DNA from: an uncultured Clostridia bacterium
GTDB lineage: Bacteria; Bacillota; Clostridia; Oscillospirales; Oscillospiraceae
Assembly: GCA_945918315.1 (NCBI GenBank)
Contig: CAMEIK010000078.1
Span: forward strand, 1 to 5,966
Direction: 5' to 3'
Length of the DNA stretch: 5,966 nucleotides
Positions 1 to 5,921 of this stretch are shown here, piece by piece. The translations under genes and the position numbers were made by a program. Every line of letters starts with the position of its first letter. Positions within the stretch are counted from its first letter, which is position 1. Under the pieces are notes generated by a model. That model searched no databases, had not been told where the DNA came from, and saw only the letters and a program-made list of their open reading frames with translations.

Positions 1-55
1 GCTTTCATGAATCGTGGCGCGCCGAAACGCGCATGGGGATTTTTTGACACACTGG

Positions 56-96
56 GGAAAGCTCCCGGAACCCGGGTGCTTTCCTGTTACCTTTTT
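56..96 (+). terminator. Stem-loop with delayed T-run, possible terminator
   Basis: GGAAAGC (56-62) pairs with GCTTTCC (78-84). After one T/T mismatch, CCCGG (64-68) pairs with CCGGG (72-76) around a three-base loop. Five T follow at 92-96, seven bases after the stem, a looser arrangement than a canonical intrinsic terminator. The hairpin also starts three bases after the stop codon of the minus-strand small ORF at 87-188, but on that strand it is followed by no U-run. It could end an upstream plus-strand transcript or protect the 3' end of a minus-strand message. Confidence 0.4.
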
Positions 97-188
97 CTTA
101 GCCTATTTCTCAGCCAAAGACAGAGAATGGTGATTAAGAAGCTGGCAAGAATTCCGCTGGAAGCTGCGGCGAAGGTGTCAAAGCGCAT
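87..188 (-). CDS. Putative 33-residue single-pass membrane peptide
   Basis: This short reading frame starts at ATG (complement of 186-188) and ends at TAA (complement of 87-89). A G-rich Shine-Dalgarno-like run (GGGGGGA) lies six bases before the start. The product begins MRFDT, continues with about 20 mostly apolar residues (FAAASSGILASFLITILCLW), and ends in a strongly basic tail (RNRLRKR). That is the layout of a single membrane helix with a cytoplasmic C-terminus. Small hydrophobic peptides of this form are common in Bacillota and include type I toxins and holin-like peptides, but I cannot place this one in a named family. A TAGAAT element about 20 bases before the start could be a -10 box, with no convincing -35. 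It has an ATG, a plausible ribosome site and a sensible topology, yet an ORF this short can occur by chance. Confidence 0.38.
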   Translation of the reverse strand: MRFDTFAAASSGILASFLITILCLWLRNRLRKR

Positions 189-290
189 CCGGGATCCCCC
201 CGGTTTATTCTATTCCGCCGAGGAAAAAGGGGAATGAAAAAGGGCTTCGGTCCCTGGCTGCAGACGACGGGATGATCTCCGGCAACTGCC

Positions 291-323
291 GGTACAGATT
301 GGAAAATAGAACTGTACCTTTTT
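291..323 (+). terminator. Inverted repeat with T-run; terminator or operator
   Basis: GGTACAG (291-297) is perfectly complementary to CTGTACC (312-318). With A298 bulged, two further A-T pairs (299/311 and 300/310) extend the stem around a nine-base loop, and five T follow directly at 319-323. As RNA this is a short intrinsic terminator for plus-strand transcription. As DNA the two half-sites are centred 21 bases apart, two helical turns, and the right arm covers the -35 position of the promoter whose -10 is at 336-341, so it could equally be an operator. The left arm shares bases 291-292 with the CCGGCA/TGCCGG stem at 279-292, so the two RNA hairpins compete. Confidence 0.45.
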
Positions 324-341
324 CGGTTTCTGTGCTATACT
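313..341 (+). promoter_or_regulatory. Extended -10 promoter of the gtrA-like gene
   Basis: TATACT at 336-341 is preceded by TG at 333-334, giving the extended -10 form TGCTATACT. The hexamer 17 bases upstream (TGTACC, 313-318) matches the -35 consensus poorly, which extended -10 promoters tolerate. The expected start site near 348 leaves a leader of about 27 bases before the ATG at 375. The -35 position lies inside an inverted repeat, so the promoter may be controlled there. The same TGCTAT core recurs in the promoter at 859-867. Confidence 0.55.
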
Positions 342-374
342 GGGTGCAGCGATTGCATTACGGGAGGAAGTATC

Positions 375-788
375 ATGCTGAATCAAATCAAAAACCTTAT
401 CAAGCGCTATTGGGCGCCCCTGAGTTACCTGTTCTTTGGGGTTCTGACCACACTCGTCAACTATGCGGTGTATTTACCCTGTTATAATCTTTTTCGCCTT
501 TCCGCCTCTGTCAGTAATATTATTGCCTGGGTTTTTGCCGTGGTTTTTGCATATCTGACGAATAAACCCTTTGTGTTCCGCAGCCATGACTGGTCAGCAA
601 AAACTGTAGTGCCGGAGTTTGCCCGTTTCGTGGGCTGCCGGGTTGCCTCCGGTGTGCTGGAAACGGGAATCCTTTGCCTTTTTGTGGACCTGCTGGGACA
701 GGACGGCAATGTGTGGAAGATCATAACCAGTATTGTTGTCGTTGTGGTGAATTATCTGGGCAGTAAGCTGCTGGTGTTCCGAAAGTAA
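375..788 (+). CDS. GtrA-family polytopic membrane protein
   Basis: This 137-residue protein has the length and layout of the GtrA family: small four-helix membrane proteins implicated in moving polyprenyl-phosphate-linked sugars across the membrane for cell-surface glycosylation, including GtrA in O-antigen modification and GtcA in teichoic acid glycosylation. Membrane segments lie at about residues 14-36, 43-62, 84-106 and 112-132. The first contains the family-like run YLFFGVLTTLVNYAVY. Segments 2 and 4 end in matching motifs, NKPFVF (63-68) and SKLLVF (130-135), showing the internal pseudo-repeat seen in this family. The ATG is preceded by GGAGG at 363-367 with a seven-base spacer. It appears monocistronic, between its own promoter and that of the ABC operon. 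No glycosyltransferase partner is visible, so the sugar and acceptor are unknown. The family call is firm; the precise role is inferred. Confidence 0.9.
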   Translation: MLNQIKNLIKRYWAPLSYLFFGVLTTLVNYAVYLPCYNLFRLSASVSNIIAWVFAVVFAYLTNKPFVFRSHDWSAKTVVPEFARFVGCRVASGVLETGILCLFVDLLGQDGNVWKIITSIVVVVVNYLGSKLLVFRK

Positions 789-832
789 TGGGCTGAAGGG
801 TATTTCCGCATTTCTTTTCCTGAAATTCACAA

Positions 833-855
833 AAAGTTCGTAAACTTTCCGGAAA
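833..855. promoter_or_regulatory. Two overlapping palindromes, candidate operator
   Basis: AAAGTT-CGTA-AACTTT (833-848) has perfect six-base arms, and TTTCCGGAAA (846-855) is a perfect ten-base palindrome sharing its first three bases with the first. Their centres are ten bases apart, one helical turn. They sit directly upstream of the -10 box of the ABC operon and cover the -35 position, where a repressor would block RNA polymerase. Operators of this length suit TetR-, MarR- or similar dimeric regulators, but no regulator gene is in the window. The site lacks a T-run and is AT-rich in the first palindrome, so it does not read as a terminator for the preceding gene. Confidence 0.5.
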
Positions 856-867
856 CTATGCTATGAT
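837..867 (+). promoter_or_regulatory. Extended -10 promoter of the ABC transporter operon
   Basis: TATGAT at 862-867 preceded by TG at 859-860 forms TGCTATGAT, an extended -10 element. No good -35 exists: TTCGTA (837-842) lies 19 bases upstream and matches three of six positions. The likely start site near 874 leaves about 20 bases of leader, enough for the AGGAGGT ribosome binding site at 880-886. The weak -35 with an overlapping palindrome suggests a regulated promoter. Confidence 0.5.
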
Positions 868-879
868 ATGGGAAAACAC

Positions 880-886
880 AGGAGGT
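880..886 (+). promoter_or_regulatory. Ribosome binding site that decides the ATPase start
   Basis: AGGAGGT is a near-perfect Shine-Dalgarno sequence with a seven-base spacer to ATG at 894. The in-frame GTG at 885 overlaps this element and cannot be served by it, so ATG 894 is the start. Confidence 0.85.
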
Positions 887-893
887 GCGGCGA

Positions 894-1595
894 ATGGCTT
901 TTGTGGAATTTCAGAATGTGGGAAAAACCTATCACATGGGCGAGGTGGATATTTGCGCCCTCCACGATGCCAGCTTCCAGATTGAAAAGGGAGAACTGGT
1001 TGTGATTGTCGGTCCCTCCGGTGCCGGTAAAACCACACTTTTGAATATTCTGGGCGGAATGGACACCTTGTCGGAAGGAAAGGTCTTCCTGGACGGGGTG
1101 GAAGTCTCCGCCATGAATAAAAAGCAGCTTACCATGTATCGACGGCTGGATGTGGGCTTTGTGTTCCAGTTTTACAATCTGATCGGCAACCTTACCGCGG
1201 TGGAGAATGTGGAGCTTGCCAATCAGATCTGCCCCCATCCGCTGGACGCGGCCAATGTCATGAAGGAAGTGGGCCTGGAGGAGCGGATGAAAAACTTCCC
1301 CAGCCAGCTTTCCGGCGGTGAGCAGCAGCGGGTGGCCATTGCCCGTGCGCTGGCGAAAAACCCAAAGCTTTTGCTGTGCGACGAGCCCACCGGTGCTCTG
1401 GATTATCAGACCGGTAAGGCTATTTTACAGCTTCTGCAGGATACCGGCAGGAAAAACAACATGACGGTCATCATCATCACCCATAACAGCGCCCTGACGG
1501 GGATGGCGGACCGGGTGATCCGGGTGAAGAACGGAACGGTCAGTTCTGTGGAGATCAACGAGAAGCCTCAGGATATTGCGGAGATTGAATGGTAA
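894..1595 (+). CDS. ABC transporter ATP-binding protein (MacB/LolD type)
   Basis: This 233-residue cytoplasmic nucleotide-binding subunit hydrolyses ATP to drive the FtsX-type permease encoded next. All ABC motifs are intact: Walker A GPSGAGKT (40-47), Q-loop Gln92 in FVFQFYNL, signature LSGGEQ (139-144), Walker B LLLCDEP with Asp163 and Glu164, D-loop GALD (167-170) and H-loop His197. The FQFYNL stretch after the Q-loop and the CDEPTGALD sequence are typical of the MacB/LolD/FtsE branch, whose members work with FtsX-fold permeases. Length is normal for a stand-alone subunit. The stop codon overlaps the start region of the permease gene (ATGGTAATG), implying translational coupling and roughly matched synthesis. 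The operon has its own extended -10 promoter beneath two palindromes. The substrate cannot be read from this subunit: antimicrobial peptide efflux, lipoprotein or peptide export, and envelope remodelling are all possible. Confidence 0.97.
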   Translation: MAFVEFQNVGKTYHMGEVDICALHDASFQIEKGELVVIVGPSGAGKTTLLNILGGMDTLSEGKVFLDGVEVSAMNKKQLTMYRRLDVGFVFQFYNLIGNLTAVENVELANQICPHPLDAANVMKEVGLEERMKNFPSQLSGGEQQRVAIARALAKNPKLLLCDEPTGALDYQTGKAILQLLQDTGRKNNMTVIIITHNSALTGMADRVIRVKNGTVSSVEINEKPQDIAEIEW

Positions 1596-4500
1596 TGAAA
1601 CGCAGCATGATGGCAAAAAACCTGCGCCAATCCATCTTCCGGTCCTTGGGGCGTTTTATCGCGATTGCGGTAATCATTGCCCTGGGCGCCGCCATTTTTG
1701 TGGGCCTTCGGACCACAAAGGCGGACATGGTTGCCACGGGACAGAAGTATATGGACGCGCAGAATATGTTTGATCTGCGGCTTCTGTCCAGCTATGGCTG
1801 GAACCGGGATCAGGTTTCCGCGGTTGCCGGGATGGAAGGCGTGGAAGACGCGGAAGGCGTCTTTTATGCGGATTATATTGTCAGCCGGGAAGGCGCGGAG
1901 GATGCGGTCTACCGGTTTTACACTATGCCGGAGAGAATCAACCGCCTGGTGCTTCGGGGCGGTCGGATGCCTGAGGCGCCGGATGAGTGCCTCGCGGACG
2001 GGCAGCATTATGGTGACAGCATCCTCGGCACCAAGATTACCATTGTGGAAAACAATGAGGAAGCTTCCCTGGACCTGCTGCGGTACCGGACCTTTACCGT
2101 AGTGGGGTATGTCAGTACACCCTTGTATATGGATACCTCCCGGGGCAGTACCTCCGTGGGCAGCGGAAGCATTGCCAACTATTTCTTTATTCCCCAGGAC
2201 GCCGTTGACGCGGACTATTATACGGAGATCCACATCACCATGCCCGGCGATTTTGTCATCTATTCCGATGAATATAATGATGCCATGGACGCTATGACGG
2301 ACAAACTGGAGCCTCTTCTTGAGCCTCTGGCCCAGGAACGGCTGGATGACGTGCGCCGGGACGCGAAAGAGCAGTATAATGACGGCGTTCATCAGTATAT
2401 GGACGGATATAAGGAATACGAGAAGGGCAAGGCGGAAGCGGAAGAAAAACTCCGGGAGGGTTTCCAGGAACTGCTGGACGGTGAGGAGGAGCTCCGCCAT
2501 GCCCAGTGGCAGCTGGAGGATGGCGAACGACAGCTTGCAGAAGCCAGGATCACGATCCGGGACGGCAGGAGCTCCCTGCGAAGCGCCCGAAAAAGCCTGG
2601 CAAACAGCCGGGCTTCCGCTTACAAACAAGTATCGGAGGCCAGCAAATCCTTACTGGATAATTTTCAGACGGTCAATGATAACCTGCAGCAGGTGAATAC
2701 GGCGTTGGCAGAGCTTAATGCGAAAAATGTGGAAGTCAGCACGGGAATTATTCAGCTGGAAACGGTGATTGCCGCGGAGGATGCGGGCATTCAGGCGTCA
2801 CAGACGGCGCTGCAATATGCCGAGCAGTTCGGTGCCAGTGAGGAAACCATTGCGCAGCTTCAGGCATCCCTGGACGAGATGACTGCCAGCCGGGATGCCC
2901 ATACCGCGCAGCTGGAAGAAGCCCAGGCGGGCAAGGCTCTGCTGGATGAGAAGATTACAGAGCTGAACGAAACAAAATCTCAGCTGGAAAACGCCAAAAG
3001 CCAGATCGAAATGGGCATTCTGGAGCTGAATCAGAACCAGGCCCTGATGGAAAAGCAGTTTGCGGCCGCTGAGGCGCAGATCGAAGCCGGAGAAGCCCAG
3101 CTGGATGCATATGAGCAAATGCTTCCGGAACGGGAGCAGGAGATTGCCGACGGGTGGAAAGAGCTGGAAGACGGTAAGCAGAAGTATCTGGAGGGCAAGA
3201 AGGAATACCGGGAGGGAAAAAATGAAGCCCTTCAGGAGCTGAAGGACGCGGAGGCGGAGCTGGACGAAGCCTGGGAGGAGCTGGGAGCGGCCAGACGGGC
3301 CATTGACGAGATGAAGCAGAACGACGTAGTCGTTCTGGACCGGAACAGCAATATGGGATACAGCGCTCTTGACAGCAACTCCAATATTGTGGAGGGCGTT
3401 TCCCGGATCTTCCCGCTGTTCTTCCTCTTGGTTGCGGCGTTGGTGTGCATCACTACCATGACCCGTATGGTAGAGGAGGAGCGTACCCAGATCGGAACAT
3501 TGAAGGCGTTGGGGTATGGGAACGGTGCCATAATCAGTAAGTATCTGATCTATGCCGGCAGTACGGCGGTTGTCGGCTGCCTGTTGGGTGAGGCTGTGGG
3601 CAGCGCTGTTTTTCCGATGATCCTGTGGGAAGCCTATAAGATCATTATCTATGTGGAACCGCATATCCTTTTGAAGATGGATCTGCCGCTGTGTATCATG
3701 GTATTCCTTATGTATTCCGGTGCCATGCTGCTGGTCACCTGGTATTGCTGCCGCCGGGCCTTGCGGGAGGTTCCCGCCGAACTGATCCGTCCCAAGGCTC
3801 CCACTGTCGGCAAGCAGCTGATTTTTGAGAAGCTGAAACTGTGGAATAAAGTCAGCTTCCTGAATAAAGTGACGGTTCGCAATATTTTCCGGTATCACCA
3901 GCGTCTTGCTATGATGCTTCTGGGCATCGGTGGCTGTACCGCGCTGCTTCTTACGGGCTTCGGCATCCGGGATACTATCGTGCATATCGCGGACACCCAG
4001 TTCCGGGAAGTCAGTCTTTATGACATGACGGTTTATTTCCAGGATGGCAGGACGCCAGAACAGCAGGAGGAGTTTCTTGGTGAGCTCTCCGATGGGGAGG
4101 GGGCCATGTTTTTCTACCAGACCAGCATGGAACTGGATGGGGGCGGTACGACAAAGGATATTTATCTGATTGCTGCCACGGATGAACTGCTTCAGTATCA
4201 GAACCTGCGCAAAGGCTCCTCAGAGGTCGCCTTTCCGGGTGAAAACGAGGTGCTTCTGTCCGTGGGAGCGGCGGAAGCCATGAATATCCGGGTAGGGGAC
4301 CGGGTGACACTCCGGGACCCGGATATGCGAAGGATAGATGCCACTGTTTCCGGAATCTATGAAAACTATGTTTACAACTATGCCATTGTGGATGCTTCCA
4401 CCCTGGAAACCCAGTGGGGTGAGGCTCCCGAAAGTCAGATGGCGTTTGTGACCATCCCGGAGGGAGCGGATGCCTATTCTGCCGGCGCGCGGATCAGCGG

Positions 4501-4972
4501 TCTGGACGGGGTAATGAGTGTATCCGTGAATGAGGAACTGGCATCCATGGTCGGCGGCATGATGGATGCCCTGGATCTGGTGGTTATGGTGGTTGTCTTC
4601 TGCGCCGCGCTTTTGGCGGTTGTGGTTCTTTATAATCTGACGAACATTAATATAAATGAGCGGATCCGGGAGATTGCCACCATCAAGGTGCTGGGCTTTA
4701 CCGCCACGGAGACGGGAATGTATGTCTTTAAGGAAAATCTGGCCCTGTGCGGCATGGGCACCGTTCTGGGGTTGCCTATGGGAAAGCTGCTGCTTGCCTT
4801 TGTGATCGACCAGATCAGAATTGATTTTGTCTGGTTCCGGGCAAGATTGCTGGGACCGTCCTATCTGTGGTCTGTGGTGCTTACGGTTCTTACCGCGCTG
4901 CTGGTGGATCTGTTCTTCTATTTCAGGCTGGAAAAGATCAATATGGCAGAGGCTTTGAAATCCGTGGAATAA
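1589..4972 (+). CDS. Large FtsX/MacB-type ABC permease with coiled-coil insert
   Basis: This 1127-residue permease is the membrane partner of the preceding ATPase. Its order is: cytoplasmic N-terminus; membrane helix 1 (about 22-40); an extracytoplasmic MacB-like domain (about 41-245); a long charged coiled coil (about 250-578); helices 2-4 (about 604-625, 652-678, 699-721); a cytoplasmic linker; helix 5 (about 772-791); a second extracytoplasmic domain (about 795-990); and helices 6-8 (about 995-1016, 1049-1074, 1091-1112). The two FtsX cores carry matching coupling-region motifs, EERTQIGTLKALGY (630-643) and ERIREIATIKVLGF (1024-1037), as expected of a two-module permease. At roughly 1100 residues it is far longer than a four-helix MacB; the excess is the second FtsX module and the coiled coil. 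ATG 1589 is chosen because GGAG (1580-1583) lies five bases before it; ATG 1595, overlapping the ATPase stop as TAATG, is a close alternative. The frame is intact. Substrate unknown. Confidence 0.95.
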   Translation: MVMKRSMMAKNLRQSIFRSLGRFIAIAVIIALGAAIFVGLRTTKADMVATGQKYMDAQNMFDLRLLSSYGWNRDQVSAVAGMEGVEDAEGVFYADYIVSREGAEDAVYRFYTMPERINRLVLRGGRMPEAPDECLADGQHYGDSILGTKITIVENNEEASLDLLRYRTFTVVGYVSTPLYMDTSRGSTSVGSGSIANYFFIPQDAVDADYYTEIHITMPGDFVIYSDEYNDAMDAMTDKLEPLLEPLAQERLDDVRRDAKEQYNDGVHQYMDGYKEYEKGKAEAEEKLREGFQELLDGEEELRHAQWQLEDGERQLAEARITIRDGRSSLRSARKSLANSRASAYKQVSEASKSLLDNFQTVNDNLQQVNTALAELNAKNVEVSTGIIQLETVIAAEDAGIQASQTALQYAEQFGASEETIAQLQASLDEMTASRDAHTAQLEEAQAGKALLDEKITELNETKSQLENAKSQIEMGILELNQNQALMEKQFAAAEAQIEAGEAQLDAYEQMLPEREQEIADGWKELEDGKQKYLEGKKEYREGKNEALQELKDAEAELDEAWEELGAARRAIDEMKQNDVVVLDRNSNMGYSALDSNSNIVEGVSRIFPLFFLLVAALVCITTMTRMVEEERTQIGTLKALGYGNGAIISKYLIYAGSTAVVGCLLGEAVGSAVFPMILWEAYKIIIYVEPHILLKMDLPLCIMVFLMYSGAMLLVTWYCCRRALREVPAELIRPKAPTVGKQLIFEKLKLWNKVSFLNKVTVRNIFRYHQRLAMMLLGIGGCTALLLTGFGIRDTIVHIADTQFREVSLYDMTVYFQDGRTPEQQEEFLGELSDGEGAMFFYQTSMELDGGGTTKDIYLIAATDELLQYQNLRKGSSEVAFPGENEVLLSVGAAEAMNIRVGDRVTLRDPDMRRIDATVSGIYENYVYNYAIVDASTLETQWGEAPESQMAFVTIPEGADAYSAGARISGLDGVMSVSVNEELASMVGGMMDALDLVVMVVVFCAALLAVVVLYNLTNININERIREIATIKVLGFTATETGMYVFKENLALCGMGTVLGLPMGKLLLAFVIDQIRIDFVWFRARLLGPSYLWSVVLTVLTALLVDLFFYFRLEKINMAEALKSVE

Positions 4973-4975
4973 TGG

Positions 4976-5034
4976 AAAAAAAGAACGCGTGTTCTCCCCC
5001 AAATCGGGAAGAAGACGCGTTCTTTCTGCTTTTT
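4976..5034. terminator. Bidirectional intrinsic terminator between convergent genes
   Basis: AAAGAACGCGT (4980-4990) pairs perfectly with ACGCGTTCTTT (5015-5025). The hairpin continues inside through TTC (4992-4994) with GAA (5011-5013) and TCCC (4995-4998) with GGGA (5006-5009), with one G/G mismatch and one bulged A. The plus strand then runs TCTTTCTGC and on into TTTTT (5030-5034). Read on the minus strand, the stem is followed by seven U (complement of 4976-4982). It starts within ten bases of the permease stop and can end both the ABC operon and the minus-strand transporter message. The plus-strand T-run touches the stop codon of the opposing gene. Confidence 0.9.
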
Positions 5035-5921
5035 CAGGACAAAGCTTTCCGGCCGGTTCGCTCTGCCAGCAGGTTGATGATCATACCTGCGGACACAATG
5101 GCGCAGCCGATAACGGTGGGGAGGGACAATGTGCCCCACAGAAGGTCAAATACAATCCCCGTAACGGTTTGACTGAGAAACGCCAGCAAAGACATGGTAA
5201 GGGCGGAAAGCTTCGGAGACGCCAGGTTGCACAGGAAGATCCCGCAGCAGCCAATGGCACCGCAGAAATAAGTCCAAACCGGCACATCTGCTGCCGGAAA
5301 GGCCGTCTGCATGGGGAAACCCAGTGCGGCGAATATGGCCGCTGAGGCCAAAAGGCCCGTAACATAGTTCATATAGGTTGCAAAGCCGGTGCCTGAACGG
5401 ACGCTGAGCTGGCCGTTGAGCTGCCGAAAGATGACTATGCTGATTCCCCGCATCAGAGAAGATGCCACGGCAAGAATGGAAAAGTGTACTGCGCTCTGAC
5501 CGGACAGGAGAATAATGGAACCTACACCCAGAAGCATAACGGCAATGGCTGCGCATTTCATGGAGGTGAGCCGCCGGCGCTGAATCCCGAGCCAGCCGAA
5601 GCAGTCTAAGATTGTGGCAAAGCTGATTTCGCCCAGCAGCATCAACATATTGCTGTTGGTCAGTCCCAGGTGAACAATGCCGTAGTTGGAAAATAAGACA
5701 TTGCCCACACCGATGACACCGCCCAGGTACAGGTACCAGGGGGCAACTCCGGTCTTCCGGATACGTTTCGCGAGAAAAAAGGGGGTCAGCACCAGAAGAC
5801 CGCTGAGGTGTACGGCAACAGTAGAAAACCAGTTGCCGTAGCTTTCTGTCAGGTTTGCGCAGAATGCGGATTGAACGCTTATCAGCGTTCCATAAATCGC
5901 GGCAAGAATTCCGTATATCAT
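5034..5921 (-). CDS. DMT-superfamily transporter, tandem YdcZ-type repeats
   Basis: This 295-residue, very hydrophobic protein has about ten membrane helices in two homologous halves (about 1-142 and 146-286). Each half resembles the five-helix YdcZ (DUF606) unit of the drug/metabolite transporter superfamily. The halves align clearly: PWYLYLGGVIGVGNV (61-75) matches PVWTYFCGAIGCCGI (214-228), each followed by a helix pair and a FGWLG or LLWGT turn (108-112, 260-264). The second half also has the QLNGQLS motif (167-173) that marks the start of YdcZ units. Single-unit members act as small paired proteins; here both units are fused in one chain. The direction and substrate of transport are not evident, and a generic EamA-type permease is the alternative description. 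The start is supported by AAGGAAG on the minus strand (complement of 5926-5932), a modest ribosome site. Only 45 upstream bases are visible and no promoter is clear there. It converges on the ABC operon and shares its terminator. Confidence 0.9.
   Translation of the reverse strand: MIYGILAAIYGTLISVQSAFCANLTESYGNWFSTVAVHLSGLLVLTPFFLAKRIRKTGVAPWYLYLGGVIGVGNVLFSNYGIVHLGLTNSNMLMLLGEISFATILDCFGWLGIQRRRLTSMKCAAIAVMLLGVGSIILLSGQSAVHFSILAVASSLMRGISIVIFRQLNGQLSVRSGTGFATYMNYVTGLLASAAIFAALGFPMQTAFPAADVPVWTYFCGAIGCCGIFLCNLASPKLSALTMSLLAFLSQTVTGIVFDLLWGTLSLPTVIGCAIVSAGMIINLLAERTGRKALS

Larger units (their letters stand above)
1..374. other. Structured intergenic region without a conventional gene
   Basis: No recognisable protein family is encoded here on either strand. 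The plus-strand frame from base 1 to 237 is open, but its translation is low-complexity and basic, has no family features, and runs through strong hairpins, so I do not call it a gene. The region holds a GC stem at 17-32 (GCGCG/CGCGC) followed by six T at 40-45; a longer hairpin at 56-84; a possible small minus-strand ORF at 87-188; a cUUCGg-capped stem at 241-255 (AGGGC, UUCG loop, G, bulged U, CCCU); a CCGGCA/TGCCGG stem at 279-292; a terminator-like hairpin at 291-323; and the promoter and ribosome binding site of the next gene. An upstream gene may end near the left edge, since plus-strand stops occur at 8-10 and 45-47, but too little is visible to say. Confidence 0.6.

Noticed and set aside
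17..45. GCGCG/CGCGC stem followed by six T, possible terminator of an upstream gene
   Set aside because: The stem is only five base pairs and the T-run starts eight bases after it, so it is too weak to call, though it may mark the end of a gene left of the window.
44..49. Perfect TTGACA -35 hexamer on the plus strand
   Set aside because: No -10-like hexamer lies 16-19 bases downstream; that position falls in the GC-rich stem of the 56-84 hairpin.
7..237. Plus-strand open frame of 76 codons at the left edge
   Set aside because: No ribosome site, no family-like composition, and it runs across strong hairpins and opposite the better-supported minus-strand small ORF. A 3' end of an upstream gene cannot be excluded.
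885..893. GTG start three codons upstream of the ATPase ATG
   Set aside because: The GTG lies inside the AGGAGGT ribosome binding site, which is ideally placed for ATG 894.
1568..2629. Long open frame (353 codons) on the minus strand opposite the permease
   Set aside because: It is the antisense of a clear FtsX-family gene in a GC-biased coding region. Its translation is rich in His, Gln, Pro and Arg with no family features, and it has no ribosome site of its own.
2798..3985. Long open frame (395 codons) on the minus strand opposite the coiled coil
   Set aside because: Glu/Lys/Gln-rich coiled-coil codons leave few stops on the opposite strand. The translation is low-complexity Leu/Gln/His-rich and matches no family.
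5034..5345. Plus-strand open frames opposite the DMT transporter
   Set aside because: The minus-strand frame encodes a full-length protein with a clear duplicated membrane-protein pattern; the plus frames are short, basic and featureless.
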